Origin: Paraburkholderia caledonica NBRC 102488
GTDB taxonomy: Bacteria; Pseudomonadota; Gammaproteobacteria; Burkholderiales; Burkholderiaceae
Assembly: GCF_000685095.1 (NCBI RefSeq)
Contig: NZ_BAYE01000015.1
Location: forward strand, 62,001 to 126,000
DNA: 64,000 bases
Direction of reading: 5' to 3'
The notes beneath the pieces are model-generated. The model had not been told where the DNA came from and searched no databases. It saw only the letters and a list, made by a program, of their open reading frames with translations. The first letter of the stretch is position 1. The number at the start of each line of letters is the position of its first letter. This document shows, piece after piece, positions 36,279 through 45,368 of the stretch. The translations under genes were made by a program, and so were the position numbers.

Positions 36279-37769
36279 TTATGAATTGGCCGGTTTCGGC
36301 AGGTCGGCGACGAGCCGCAAGGAGATCGACAGTTCGTCGAGCTGGAAATGCGGGCGCAGGAAAGCAACCGAGCGATATGCGCCTGGCTTGCCCGGAATCT
36401 CCGAGACCTGAATGGATGCTTCGCGCAACGGGAACTGCGCTTTCTGTTCCTGAGTTGCGTTGTCATCCAGCAGCACGTACTGCGAGATCCAGCGATTGAG
36501 AAAGACCTCGACGTTCTGCGCCGATGCAAAGCTGCCGATCTTGTCGCGCATCATTGCCTTCAGGTAGTGCGCAACGCGCGATACCGAGAAGATGTACTGC
36601 AATTGCGCGGACAGAACGGCATTCGCATTTGCGCTGTCGGTGCTGTACTTCTTGGGCTTCTGCACCGATTGCGCGGCGAAGAACGCGGCGTAGTCGGAGT
36701 TCTTGCAATGCACGAGCGGAATGAAACCCAGGTCGCTCAACTCTTTTTCCCGGCGATCGGTAATCGCGATTTCGGTCGGGCATTTGAGCGCAACTTCACC
36801 GTCGTCGGTCTTGAAGGTGTGAGTCGGCAGATCTTCCACCAGACCACCGCCTTCCACGCCGCGAATAGCGGCACACCAGCCGAAATCGTCGAATGCAGCC
36901 GTGAGGCGCGCAGCGAACGCCCACGCCGCGTTGCACCACAAGTACTTGCTGTGATCGGTGCCGTCGACGTCTTCGACAAAGTTGAAGCCTTCTGCCGTGG
37001 CGCCGTCTTTAGGATTGAACGGCAGGCGGCCAAGAAAGCGCGGCAGCGTGAGGCCCACATACCGCGAATCTTCGGAGTCGCGGAACGACTTCCACTTCGC
37101 GTATTCGACCGTGTCGAACACCTTGCCCAGGTCGCGCGGCTTGCCGAGATCGGCAAACGTTTCGAGGCCCAGCAATTCGGGCGACGCCGAAGCGATAAAC
37201 GGCGCATGCGCGGCCGCCGCGACATGCGACATCTGCTCGATGAAATAGACGTCTTCGGGCTGACGCGTGACCTCGAAATCGCCGATGATCGCGCCGAAGG
37301 GCGAGCCGCCGAATGTGCCGAATTCTTCTTCGTAGATCTTCTTGAAGAGCGCACTTTGATCGAATTCGATCGCGGTCTTGAAGTCACGCACGAGATCGCG
37401 CTTGGGCGCATGCAGCGCCTTGATCTTGACCGTCGCGCCGGTGTTGCTTTCCTTGCACAGATAGTCCAGACCGCGCCAGGTGCTTTCCATGCGCTGGAAT
37501 TCGGGTGCGTGCATCACCGCGCTCAACTGCGCGGAGATGAGGCGGTCGAGTTCCGCAACGCGTGCGTCGATCGTTGCCGACAGGTTGTCGGAGACGACCA
37601 CGGTGCCGTCGAGCACCTGGTGCACGAGTTCGCCGATCAGGTCTTTCGCACGCGCATGTTCGGAATCGGACTTCGCCACGCGGCTTTTCTCGACGATCTC
37701 GTCGAGCAGCGTGGATTCCGGACCGCTTTGCGCAGTAGCGAGTTGGGCTGCTGCTGTTTGCTGGTTCAT
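36279..37769 (-). CDS. tssC: T6SS sheath protein TssC (VipB)
   Basis: This 496-residue large sheath subunit co-assembles with TssB into the contractile sleeve. Recognisable blocks are MESTWRGLDYLCKESNTGA, PFGAIIGDFEV, ETFADLGKPRDLGKVFDTVE, FLGRLPF and KCPTEIAITDRREKELSDLG. The C-terminal YLKAMMRDKIGSFASAQN and SLRLVADLPK regions complete the fold. It is 14 bases from tssB and in the expected tssB-tssC order. Confidence 0.97.
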   Translation of the reverse strand: MNQQTAAAQLATAQSGPESTLLDEIVEKSRVAKSDSEHARAKDLIGELVHQVLDGTVVVSDNLSATIDARVAELDRLISAQLSAVMHAPEFQRMESTWRGLDYLCKESNTGATVKIKALHAPKRDLVRDFKTAIEFDQSALFKKIYEEEFGTFGGSPFGAIIGDFEVTRQPEDVYFIEQMSHVAAAAHAPFIASASPELLGLETFADLGKPRDLGKVFDTVEYAKWKSFRDSEDSRYVGLTLPRFLGRLPFNPKDGATAEGFNFVEDVDGTDHSKYLWCNAAWAFAARLTAAFDDFGWCAAIRGVEGGGLVEDLPTHTFKTDDGEVALKCPTEIAITDRREKELSDLGFIPLVHCKNSDYAAFFAAQSVQKPKKYSTDSANANAVLSAQLQYIFSVSRVAHYLKAMMRDKIGSFASAQNVEVFLNRWISQYVLLDDNATQEQKAQFPLREASIQVSEIPGKPGAYRSVAFLRPHFQLDELSISLRLVADLPKPANS

Positions 37770-37783
37770 CTCACACCCCGTAC

Positions 37784-38332
37784 TTATTCGCCTTGCTTGT
37801 CGTGGTCCGGCGCGCCGCCGTTCTGGTCCGCCGCATTGCCCTGATCTTTCGCCAGGGTTTGCAACTGTTGCGTGTTGTTGAGCACTTCGGAAAGCAGATC
37901 TTCGAGCTTGTCGTTGCCGGCGAGCTTGTTGCGCAGATCCGCGAGCTTCGAACGTGCTTCGAGCAGACGCCGCAGCGGCTCGATTTGCGCGACCACTTCG
38001 TCCGGATTGAAATCGGCCATCGACTTGAAACGCAGATCCACGGCAAATTTTCCGCCGGCTTCGCTCAGGCGGTTCTCCACCTGGAACGCAGCGCGCGGCT
38101 CGATCGCCTTCATCACGTCGTCGAAATTGTCGCGGTCGATATTGACGAACTTGCGATCGCGAAGCTTCGGCTGATCGACTTCGGATTGCCCCGCCAGATC
38201 GGCCACCACGCCGACGACGAACGGCAGCTCTTTCACCTCGATCGCATCGCCGCGCTCGACCTCATAGGTGAGCTGCACGCGGGGCGGCCGCACTTTTTGC
38301 AAGCGTTTTTGTATGCTTTCTTTCTTCGCCAT
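37784..38332 (-). CDS. tssB: T6SS sheath protein TssB (VipA)
   Basis: This 182-residue small sheath subunit starts MAKKESIQKRLQKVRPPRVQ and shows the conserved ELPFVVGVVADLAGQSE, RKFVNIDRDNFDDVMKAIEP and FNPDEVVAQIEPLRRLLEAR blocks. It is the partner of TssC and the target of TssH. It starts 36 bases after the TPR-like lipoprotein gene in the same unit. Confidence 0.97.
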   Translation of the reverse strand: MAKKESIQKRLQKVRPPRVQLTYEVERGDAIEVKELPFVVGVVADLAGQSEVDQPKLRDRKFVNIDRDNFDDVMKAIEPRAAFQVENRLSEAGGKFAVDLRFKSMADFNPDEVVAQIEPLRRLLEARSKLADLRNKLAGNDKLEDLLSEVLNNTQQLQTLAKDQGNAADQNGGAPDHDKQGE

Positions 38333-38368
38333 CGTCGGCTCCCGAATGCTGATGGTGAGACGTGGAGA

Positions 38369-39055
38369 TCAGCGCAGCGCGCTGAACGGATCTGACGCGC
38401 CGCCGCTTTGCGCGGCCTTGGCGGGCGCTGCGGGCGCTGCCGGGGCAGGCGCCGCCGGGGCCGCCGGCGTAGCGGCCGGAGCCGCTGCCGTGGTGCTCGC
38501 TTCCGGCGCCTCCACTGTCTTGCTCTTCGCGACGCGGCGAATCACGCGCTTTTTCTTTGCAGGCGTCTTGTCGCTCGGGTCAGGCGGGAACAGCGTGGCT
38601 TCGCCCAGCGTGTCGCGCAACTGCCTGGCGAGCGCTTGCGCGTCTGACTTTGCGTCGCCCGCGAGCGACGCGTCCTGACGCAATTCGCCGAGCGATTGAG
38701 TGGCAACGCGCAGACCTGCCACGGCCAGTACGCTCTTTGCCTGCCGGTCGGTCTGGTCGCGCTGCAGCGCCTCTTGCGCGGCGACGATAGCCTGACCGTA
38801 ATGAGCTTGCGCAAACTGGATCTGCGCAATGCGCGACCACGGTTCTTCGCGCGTCGGATCTGATTTTGAAAGCTGCTGATAAAGCGCGATAGCACGATCC
38901 TGATCGCCGCCTTTCGCCACAGTATCTGCGTCCGCGAGCTGCTTATTAAAAGCCTCCGGTGTGGTCGCCGTGTTGTTGCCTTGTGTCGCGCAACCGGCCA
39001 TCACGCCGCATGCCAACACTACCCCAGATAGTTTTACTAACAGACGGTCATTCAT
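38369..39055 (-). CDS. T6SS-associated TPR lipoprotein (TagM-like)
   Basis: This 228-residue lipoprotein has the lipobox GVMAGC, followed by tetratricopeptide-like helices (AFNKQLADADTVAKGGDQDR, EPWSRIAQIQFAQAHYGQAI, AVAGLRVATQSLGELRQ). The basic and then Pro/Ala-rich C-terminus is probably disordered. It is the first gene of the leftward T6SS operon, matching the position of the gene called tagM in Burkholderia T6SS-1. A periplasmic scaffold role is inferred; no mechanism is known. Confidence 0.82.
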   Translation of the reverse strand: MNDRLLVKLSGVVLACGVMAGCATQGNNTATTPEAFNKQLADADTVAKGGDQDRAIALYQQLSKSDPTREEPWSRIAQIQFAQAHYGQAIVAAQEALQRDQTDRQAKSVLAVAGLRVATQSLGELRQDASLAGDAKSDAQALARQLRDTLGEATLFPPDPSDKTPAKKKRVIRRVAKSKTVEAPEASTTAAAPAATPAAPAAPAPAAPAAPAKAAQSGGASDPFSALR

Positions 39056-39421
39056 CGTTTTTCACCGACGTGCGAATTTTTTAATTCATGGAGAAACCGG
39101 AGTTTTGCTTTGCTTCAAGTGCGCGGGTATAGTACAGGCCAATTTTCGATAATTCAACTTTCATGTGAAGAAGCATTGCACGAAAAAAATACGCATGGAT
39201 CTTTAAAACCAGGCACGCAGAAATTGTTTCCTGGCGCAATAGGGGCAGCCGGGGAAACGGGAAATTTTGCCACTCACCGGGCGCAAAGCCAATGTATGCG
39301 CGGCATTACATGCAAGCGGCATCGCGCGGCAGTAAACGGCGGAAAGCGGCATTAGTTGGTGAAGTTTTGCAGAAATCATTTGTTATCGATGTTTAGACGG
39401 GGGACGGCGGCCAGCCGGTCG
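39056..39421. promoter_or_regulatory. divergent T6SS control region (tagM-tssB operon / tssJKL operon)
   Basis: These 366 bases separate the two divergent T6SS units and are markedly more AT-rich than flanking genes, with A- and T-runs at 39077-39083 and 39183-39190. A sigma-70-like promoter is listed separately. No sigma-54 consensus with correct spacing was found on either strand. Confidence 0.55.
39105..39133 (+). promoter_or_regulatory. candidate sigma-70 promoter for tssJKL
   Basis: TTGCTT (39105-39110), a 17-base spacer and TATAGT (39128-39133) match the -35/-10 pattern. Transcription would start near 39140, leaving an unusually long leader of about 280 bases before tssJ. Confidence 0.4.
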
Positions 39422-40054
39422 ATGTATATGAATTCGCGTCTTGTTCGCCATGCATCGCTATTGATTGCAAACGGCGCCTTGTGCGCCGCGCTAGGCGGGT
39501 GCGCCGCAGGCGTTACTGTGCTCGGAGCCGCTGCCAACGCGGCTTTGCAGGCGAGCGGGCTCGGCAAGCCGGATTTGCCGGACGCGCAAAAACCGCCGCG
39601 CAATGTCGGCCTCACGTTATATGCGGCGCCCAATCTGAATGCCGCGAATGACAAGCGGCCATTTGCGCTGGTGGTGCGGCTTTACACATTGAAAGATCCC
39701 ACTTCATTCCAGCAGGCGCCATTCGACGCATTTACCGATCCGGCGAAGGAAAAGACCATACTCGGCGGCGATCTGCTGGGCGTGCGTGAAGTTACGCTGA
39801 TCCCGGGCCAACGTTACGTTGTTACCGAAAAGGTATCGCGTGAAGCGCAAGCCTTCGGTATCGTCGCTCTATTCCGCGATCCGGCCATGCAGCGTTGGAA
39901 ATTCGCCTTCGACCCGGCGAAGTCGGAGAAATCCGGCATAATGATCGGCCTGCATAACTGCGCAATGACGGTGACCAACGGCACGGTGATCCCGCCAGAA
40001 CAGGGATTGCCCGCGCAGCCGCTCAATATGCTTTCCGCTGTTAGCTGCGGTTAA
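39422..40054 (+). CDS. tssJ: T6SS outer-membrane lipoprotein TssJ
   Basis: This lipoprotein of about 210 residues has the lipobox ALGGCAAG. It caps the TssJLM trans-envelope complex by contacting the TssM C-terminus. The beta-sandwich core shows LTLYAAPNLNAANDKRPFALVV and RLYTLKDPTSFQQAPFDAF. ATG 39422 or 39428 are both plausible starts; neither has a strong ribosome site. First gene of the tssJKL unit. Confidence 0.92.
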   Translation: MYMNSRLVRHASLLIANGALCAALGGCAAGVTVLGAAANAALQASGLGKPDLPDAQKPPRNVGLTLYAAPNLNAANDKRPFALVVRLYTLKDPTSFQQAPFDAFTDPAKEKTILGGDLLGVREVTLIPGQRYVVTEKVSREAQAFGIVALFRDPAMQRWKFAFDPAKSEKSGIMIGLHNCAMTVTNGTVIPPEQGLPAQPLNMLSAVSCG

Positions 40055-40175
40055 AACTAGCCGCGAAAGATGCGGAAGCAGTGAGATTTAACATTTTCAA
40101 GAGAATTAACAATGCGGCGCCCGAATAGGCAGATTGCGGGCGCGCCGCACGCTGAACCCATATAACAGGTTTGAG

Positions 40176-41522
40176 ATGAGTTATTCCGCAAAAGTGCTCT
40201 GGGGGGAAGGCCTGTTTCTGAGGCCGCAGCATTTTCAGCGTCAGGACGCCTATCACGAGGCGCGCCTGTTCGAGTCCATTCAGGCTATCCAGCCGTACAA
40301 CTGGGGCGTGCGTTCCGCGCGCTTGGACCGTGACGCACTTGGCAGCAATGTGCTGCGTGTGAGCGAGCTTTCGCTGGTGTTTCCCGACGGCGCACTGTAT
40401 TCGGCGCCCCAAGCGGACGACCTGCCGCCGCCCATCGCGTTGGACACGTTGCCCGACGGCATCAACGAATTTACGTTTTATCTCGCGCTGCATCCATTGC
40501 GCGAAACGGGCGCCAACTATTCGCACGACAACAACGCGGGGTTCGTCGCGCGCTACGTCAGTGAGCAGATCCCCGTCGCCGATCATTTCACCGACGCCGC
40601 CGAAGCCGACATCACCTTCCTCAAGACGAGTGTCAAGCTGATTGCGCACAGCGAGCCGCGCGATCAACTGCTTTCGGTGCCGCTCGTGCGGGTGCGCCGC
40701 ACAGCTACGTCGGGCTTTGAAATCGACGACAGCTTCGTGCCGCCGTGCCTCGCAATCGACGCTTCGCCGATTCTGCATCACCGGCTGCGTCAACTGATCG
40801 ACGCGTTGCAAGCCAAGGTCAACGCGCTATACGGCTTTCACCGCGAACCGACCAAGAACATTATCGAGTTCCGTTCGGGCGACATTGCGTCGTTCTGGCT
40901 GCTGCACACGGCGAGCGCGGCGTTCGCGTCGCTCGCACATCTGTATCAGCATTCGGCGCTGCATCCGGAGCGGCTGTTTCAGGAGTTGCTGCGCCTCGCC
41001 GGCCAGTTGATGACGTTTTCCAAGGGCTATGCGCTGTCCGATCTGCCGGCTTATCGTCACGACGATCCGGGCCCCGGCTTCGCCCGGCTCGATATGATCC
41101 TGCGCGATCTGCTGGAAACCGTGATCTCCACACGCTACTTCGCGATCGCGCTCGAAGAAGTGCGTCCGTCGTTCCATGCCGGGCGGTTGGACTCGGGCAA
41201 GATCGACGACAAGACGCTCTTCTATATTGCGGTATCCGCCGACATGCCCACCGCCGAACTGGTCGAAGCGGTACCGGCACGCTTCAAGGTCGGCGCGCCA
41301 GACGACGTCGACAAGCTCGTGCTCTCGGCCATGCCGGGCGTGCGGCTCGTCTACACGCCGCAGGTGCCGCCCGCCATTCCGGTGCGGCCGGGCGCGTGCT
41401 ATTTCTCCTTCGAGCCGCGCGGCGCGCTGTATGAGCGCATGTTGCAAGCGCAATCCGCAATGATCTATGCGCCCTCGGGCATCAACGATCTTCAACTTGA
41501 ACTGATCGCGGTTACATCATGA
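40176..41522 (+). CDS. tssK: T6SS baseplate-to-membrane adaptor TssK
   Basis: This 448-residue trimeric adaptor tethers the baseplate to TssL/TssM. The opening is typical (KVLWGEGLFLRPQHFQRQDA, then YHEARL), with later HPERLFQELLRLAGQLMTFS and CYFSFEPRGALYERMLQAQ blocks. ATG 40176 gives MSYSAKVLW; upstream residues in frame are not supported. Its stop overlaps the tssL start (ATGA), giving translational coupling. Confidence 0.96.
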   Translation: MSYSAKVLWGEGLFLRPQHFQRQDAYHEARLFESIQAIQPYNWGVRSARLDRDALGSNVLRVSELSLVFPDGALYSAPQADDLPPPIALDTLPDGINEFTFYLALHPLRETGANYSHDNNAGFVARYVSEQIPVADHFTDAAEADITFLKTSVKLIAHSEPRDQLLSVPLVRVRRTATSGFEIDDSFVPPCLAIDASPILHHRLRQLIDALQAKVNALYGFHREPTKNIIEFRSGDIASFWLLHTASAAFASLAHLYQHSALHPERLFQELLRLAGQLMTFSKGYALSDLPAYRHDDPGPGFARLDMILRDLLETVISTRYFAIALEEVRPSFHAGRLDSGKIDDKTLFYIAVSADMPTAELVEAVPARFKVGAPDDVDKLVLSAMPGVRLVYTPQVPPAIPVRPGACYFSFEPRGALYERMLQAQSAMIYAPSGINDLQLELIAVTS

Positions 41523-42298
41523 GCTACGCGCCTTCACTTTTCGGCGGCAGCACGCCTGCCGCGACGCCCGCCCCGGCGACCGAGCCGAGCTATCAGGTCC
41601 GTTCGCTACTCGACCTGCTGTACGACGGCTTCTTCATGCTGTTCCTGTTGAAGAACGGCCGCGAGCCTGGCGAAGCACACGAATTCAGCCAGCGCATTCA
41701 GCAGTTCCTCGGCGACTTCGAGCGCGGCGCGAAAAAGCTCAATGCCTCCGCCGAAGATGTCTACGCGTCGAAGTTTGCGTTCTGTGCGGCGATAGACGAG
41801 TCGGTGTTGTCGTCCAGGTTCAAGATTCGCACGGAATGGGAGCGGCGGCCGCTGCAACTGGTGCTGTTCGGCGAGCAGCTCGCGGGCGAAAAATTCTTCC
41901 AGTATCTAGAAGAATGCCGCGCGCAAGGCGCGGCTCGTTTGCAATCGCTCGAAGTGTTCCACATGTGCCTGCTGCTCGGCTTTCAAGGCAAGTATTTGCT
42001 GGAAGGGCCGGAGAAGCTTGCGTATCTGACCGCGCGTATCGGCGACGAAATCGCGCACATGAAGGGCAAGCGTGCGCCGTTCGCACCGCATTGGCCGTTG
42101 CCCGATCAGGTCGCGCATCGTCTGAAGCGCGAAGTGCCGTTGTGGTCGATCGGCGCGGTGTTCGCGCTGGTGGGACTGCTCGCCTATCTCGGCCTGAACA
42201 CGTACTTGCGCGATCAGACATTGCGCACATTGGCGCCCTATTCGCAGGTGGTCAAGCTGGGGCCGCAATCGGCCACGCTGACTATTTCGTTGCCCTGA
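41519..42298 (+). CDS. tssL: T6SS inner-membrane protein TssL (DotU)
   Basis: This 259-residue protein has a cytoplasmic hook domain with DLLYDGFFMLFLLKNGREPG, DESVLSSRF and GFQGKYLLEG motifs, then one C-terminal TM at about 207-228 (WSIGAVFALVGLLAYLGL). A short periplasmic tail follows. It lacks the OmpA peptidoglycan-binding extension of 'evolved' TssL proteins; the separate OmpA/BON protein at 27.2 kb may supply this. Overlaps tssK by four bases and ends at a bidirectional terminator. Confidence 0.96.
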   Translation: MSYAPSLFGGSTPAATPAPATEPSYQVRSLLDLLYDGFFMLFLLKNGREPGEAHEFSQRIQQFLGDFERGAKKLNASAEDVYASKFAFCAAIDESVLSSRFKIRTEWERRPLQLVLFGEQLAGEKFFQYLEECRAQGAARLQSLEVFHMCLLLGFQGKYLLEGPEKLAYLTARIGDEIAHMKGKRAPFAPHWPLPDQVAHRLKREVPLWSIGAVFALVGLLAYLGLNTYLRDQTLRTLAPYSQVVKLGPQSATLTISLP

Positions 42299-42316
42299 AG
42301 CCAGTTCGCTACAAGT

Positions 42317-42350
42317 AAAACGGCCCGCATTGATTCAGCGGGCCGTCTTT
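42317..42350. terminator. bidirectional terminator between tssL and zwf
   Basis: Perfect 9-bp stem ACGGCCCGC (42320-42328)/GCGGGCCGT (42338-42346) flanked by A residues on the left and CTTT on the right, between convergent genes. Confidence 0.85.
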
Positions 42351-42373
42351 CATGGTGCGACAGAAAAGACCGC

Positions 42374-43855
42374 TTACTGCGACTCCTCCGCCCACACCGC
42401 ATTCTCGCGCGCCATCAGTGCCGTCGACGCAGCCGGCCCGAACGTACCCGCAGTGTAGTTACGCGGCCGCTCGCCCGACTTGGCCCAGCCTTCGAGAATC
42501 GGCTCGGCCCACGCCCACGCAGCTTCCAGTTCGTCGCGGCGCATGAAGTGGGTGAGGCGTCCGCGAATCACGTCGATCAGCAGACGTTCGTAGGCTTCCG
42601 CGCGACGCTCGGTGAACGCCTGCTGCAAGTCGAGGTTCAGATTCACCGGCAGCATGTGCATGCCGCTGCCCGGTTCCTTCGCGAGCATTTGCAACTGGAT
42701 CGACTCTTCGGGCTGCAACTGGATCACGAGACGGTTGCCGTAGTTGCGTCCGCCGCTCGGAATGATCGAGAACGGCAGTTCGGAGAATTCAATGACGATC
42801 TCCGATACCTTTTTCTGCATACGTTTGCCGGTACGCAGGAAGAACGGCACGTTGGCCCAGCGCCAGTTGTTGATATGCGCGCGCAACGCGACGAACGTCT
42901 CCGCGCGGCTTCCGGCCGGCACGTTGTCTTCCTGGAGATAGCCCTTCACCGCCTCGCCGTCTACCGCACCCGCGGTGTATTGGCCGCGCACGGTATCGCG
43001 GGCGATGTCCTCGGGCGTCATGGGCCGCAACGAGCGCAGCACCTTGAGCTTTTCGTCGCGGACCGCGTCCGGGTCGAGCGACACGGGCGGCTCCATTGCG
43101 ACGATGCACAACAGTTGCAGCAGGTGGTTCTGCACCATGTCGCGCAGCGCGCCGGTTTTGTCGTAGAAGCCCGCGCGGCTACCCACGCCGACCGTTTCGG
43201 CCACCGTGATCTGCACGCGCTTGATATAGGGCGCCTGCCACAGCGGGCCGAAAATCGGATTGCCGAAGCGCAGCACCATCAGGTTCTGCACGGTTTCCTT
43301 GCCGAGGTAGTGGTCGATCCGGTAGATCTGCGCTTCGCTGAAATGCTTGCCGACCGCCGTGTTGATCTCCTGCGCGGACGCCAGATCGTGGCCGAGCGGC
43401 TTTTCGAGCACGACGCGTGAGTTGCCGTCTACGAGGCCCGCCCCCGAGAGGTTCTCGCAAATGTTCATGAACAGATCGGGCGACGTCGCGAGATAGAACA
43501 CGCGGCGCACGCCTTCGCGCGACACTTCCTTCAGCCGCTGATAGTCTTCTGGAGAGTCGACGTCCATGCGCACGTATTCGAATAGCGCGAGAAATTTGTC
43601 CCACGCGGAGGCATCGAATGCTTTCTTTTCGATGAAGGGCTTGGCCTTCTGCTCCATGAACTCGTTGATGTACTCCTCGCGCGACCACGGCTTGCGCCCG
43701 ATCGTCAGGATGCGCGTTTCCGGCGGCAGGTTGCAGTGCAGATGCGCCATGTAAAGCGCGGGGAGCAGCTTGCGAAACGACAAATCGCCAGTGCCGCCGA
43801 AGATGATCATGTCGAGCGGAAGGTCGGGAGTCGCAGAAGCGTGTTGGGTCGTCAT
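42374..43855 (-). CDS. zwf: glucose-6-phosphate 1-dehydrogenase
   Basis: This 493-residue enzyme makes 6-phosphogluconolactone and NADPH, feeding the Entner-Doudoroff and pentose phosphate routes. Signatures are the dinucleotide motif GGTGDLSFRKLLPALY, the substrate-binding and catalytic block RIDHYLGKETVQNLMVLRF and the EKPLGHDL strand. ATG 43855 (MTTQHAS) is preferred over an upstream in-frame start. It is adjacent to the T6SS by position only. No pgl, edd or hexR gene is nearby, so it is not in the usual zwf operon. Confidence 0.97.
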   Translation of the reverse strand: MTTQHASATPDLPLDMIIFGGTGDLSFRKLLPALYMAHLHCNLPPETRILTIGRKPWSREEYINEFMEQKAKPFIEKKAFDASAWDKFLALFEYVRMDVDSPEDYQRLKEVSREGVRRVFYLATSPDLFMNICENLSGAGLVDGNSRVVLEKPLGHDLASAQEINTAVGKHFSEAQIYRIDHYLGKETVQNLMVLRFGNPIFGPLWQAPYIKRVQITVAETVGVGSRAGFYDKTGALRDMVQNHLLQLLCIVAMEPPVSLDPDAVRDEKLKVLRSLRPMTPEDIARDTVRGQYTAGAVDGEAVKGYLQEDNVPAGSRAETFVALRAHINNWRWANVPFFLRTGKRMQKKVSEIVIEFSELPFSIIPSGGRNYGNRLVIQLQPEESIQLQMLAKEPGSGMHMLPVNLNLDLQQAFTERRAEAYERLLIDVIRGRLTHFMRRDELEAAWAWAEPILEGWAKSGERPRNYTAGTFGPAASTALMARENAVWAEESQ

Positions 43856-44227
43856 AGCGCGGTCGCAGCGTCGTGAGAAAGAAAGCGTTGCCAGGAGCCA
43901 ACGAGCCGTTGAAGCCGAGGCCTGGGGCAAAGGCAGAAAAAGTGAACACGCGGCCTCGCGGCGCGCTGATCGGCACATTTTTCTGGCAAAGGCTTATGGT
44001 GCAACGTTTTGCGATTGTTTGCACGGCAACATGCGCCGCACATTGGCGCAATATGCCAATGTGCCCCGGCAAGCCTATGTTTTAATGAGGTTTCTTATCG
44101 AGCCTGATGCGATTAGCGTTGCCGCGGCTGAGTAGGCCGTGGGAGCAGCCGGTCCACCTGGGCTCCTGGCAACGGCCGTTCGTGCCCTCGGTGCGGAATG
44201 CGCCGCGCCCGCCTCGCCGTGCCTGGC
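43856..44227. other. intergenic region upstream of zwf
   Basis: The 372 bases contain an AT-richer stretch at about 43975-44100 that probably holds the zwf promoter. I see no open frame with natural composition. No terminator or RNA gene is evident. Confidence 0.4.
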
Positions 44228-45163
44228 TCAGCCGCCCGCCAAAGCCTCGCGCGCGACCCGGCACGCCGCCAGATCCCACGCTGCACAGCCGACGCTTTTG
44301 AAAACGATCGGCGTTCGATCCGGCAGCGGCATTGAGTTATCCAGCACGGCCGCGATGCCCCGAACGTCGCTCCAATTTACGCCTGCCTGGATGAAATCGC
44401 CGGCTTCGTGTTTTGCTCCGGCTTCGTCGTCGACAAATAGTGCGCTGTTTGCGATCGTCCGGGCGCCGATTTCGACCATCTCGGGCGTAAAGGCGCCGAC
44501 GCCGATCACGAGGCGGCTCGCGCGCGGGGCCTCCTGATAGACGGGTTGCCGGCTCGTGGTCAGCGCAATGACCGTGTCGACCGACTCGGGCAGCGCTGCA
44601 TCCGGATCCGCAAGCGGCCGGACTTCGAATGCCTTGCTGCGATGCGCGGCGCAAAACGCTTCGGCGCGGGCCGGCGCACTGCCCCTCACCCACACGCGCG
44701 CGTCCGGGTACAGCTCGCCTATCGCTTCCAGATGATTCAGCGCCTGCGTGCCGGTGCCGATCAGCACGAATTCGCGGGGCGTGGCCGCGGCAAATGTCCG
44801 GACGCCAAGCATCGACATCGCCGCGGTACGGCGGCCCGTGACCGTGGGGCCGTCGAGGATGAACAGCGTTTCCCCAGTGTCGGCATCGAATGCCATCACC
44901 TGGCCGTGGATCGTGGGCAAGCCGCGCGACCCGTTACCGGGACACACGTTGACGAGCTTGTGGATTGCGAGATCCGGCGAGGTTGCCGGCATCGACAGCA
45001 AAATGCCGCCTTGATTCAGCGGCACGACAAGCCGCTCAGGACTCGCTATGCGTTGCTGCGCGTACTCGATGCTCGCGCGCTTCAACGCGTCGACGAGTGC
45101 GGCATACGGTGTGAGCCGCGCGGTCGCGGCGGCGTCGAAAATCTGCGTGGTCGGACGGGTCAT
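44228..45163 (-). CDS. ornithine cyclodeaminase/mu-crystallin family reductase
   Basis: This 311-residue Rossmann enzyme has the family nucleotide motif LIGTGTQALNHLEAI and TVTGRRTAAMSMLG region. In proteobacteria many members reduce delta-1-pyrroline-2-carboxylate or delta-1-piperideine-2-carboxylate (LhpI/DpkA-like), while others are true cyclodeaminases. A DAO-type flavoprotein lies 1.3 kb upstream on the same strand, which fits an imino-acid route, but the genes are not tightly linked. Family clear, reaction uncertain. Confidence 0.85.
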   Translation of the reverse strand: MTRPTTQIFDAAATARLTPYAALVDALKRASIEYAQQRIASPERLVVPLNQGGILLSMPATSPDLAIHKLVNVCPGNGSRGLPTIHGQVMAFDADTGETLFILDGPTVTGRRTAAMSMLGVRTFAAATPREFVLIGTGTQALNHLEAIGELYPDARVWVRGSAPARAEAFCAAHRSKAFEVRPLADPDAALPESVDTVIALTTSRQPVYQEAPRASRLVIGVGAFTPEMVEIGARTIANSALFVDDEAGAKHEAGDFIQAGVNWSDVRGIAAVLDNSMPLPDRTPIVFKSVGCAAWDLAACRVAREALAGG

Positions 45164-45368
45164 GAGCGGATGTCTGGTCGCAGTGGAGACAGGCGATTCT
45201 ACGACGCCGCGCCGCCTTCAGAGCGCGTAATGAGATCTCTCACGAAGACTATGGCGATGACGGTGACCGTGAAGGTAGCCATCATGACCGCGCTGCAACT
45301 CCGCGCGTGGCCTTCCCTTCGCGCGTGTCCGGCGTGTCCCGCTCGCTCAAAGCGGACTCACTGCGGAC

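Noticed and set aside
39120..39320. Possible sigma-54 promoter for T6SS operons
   Set aside because: The closest match (GGCACG to TTGT) has two bases too many between -24 and -12 elements and lacks the -12 GC.
43856..44227. Possible short gene upstream of zwf
   Set aside because: No frame has a natural composition, ribosome site and start together.
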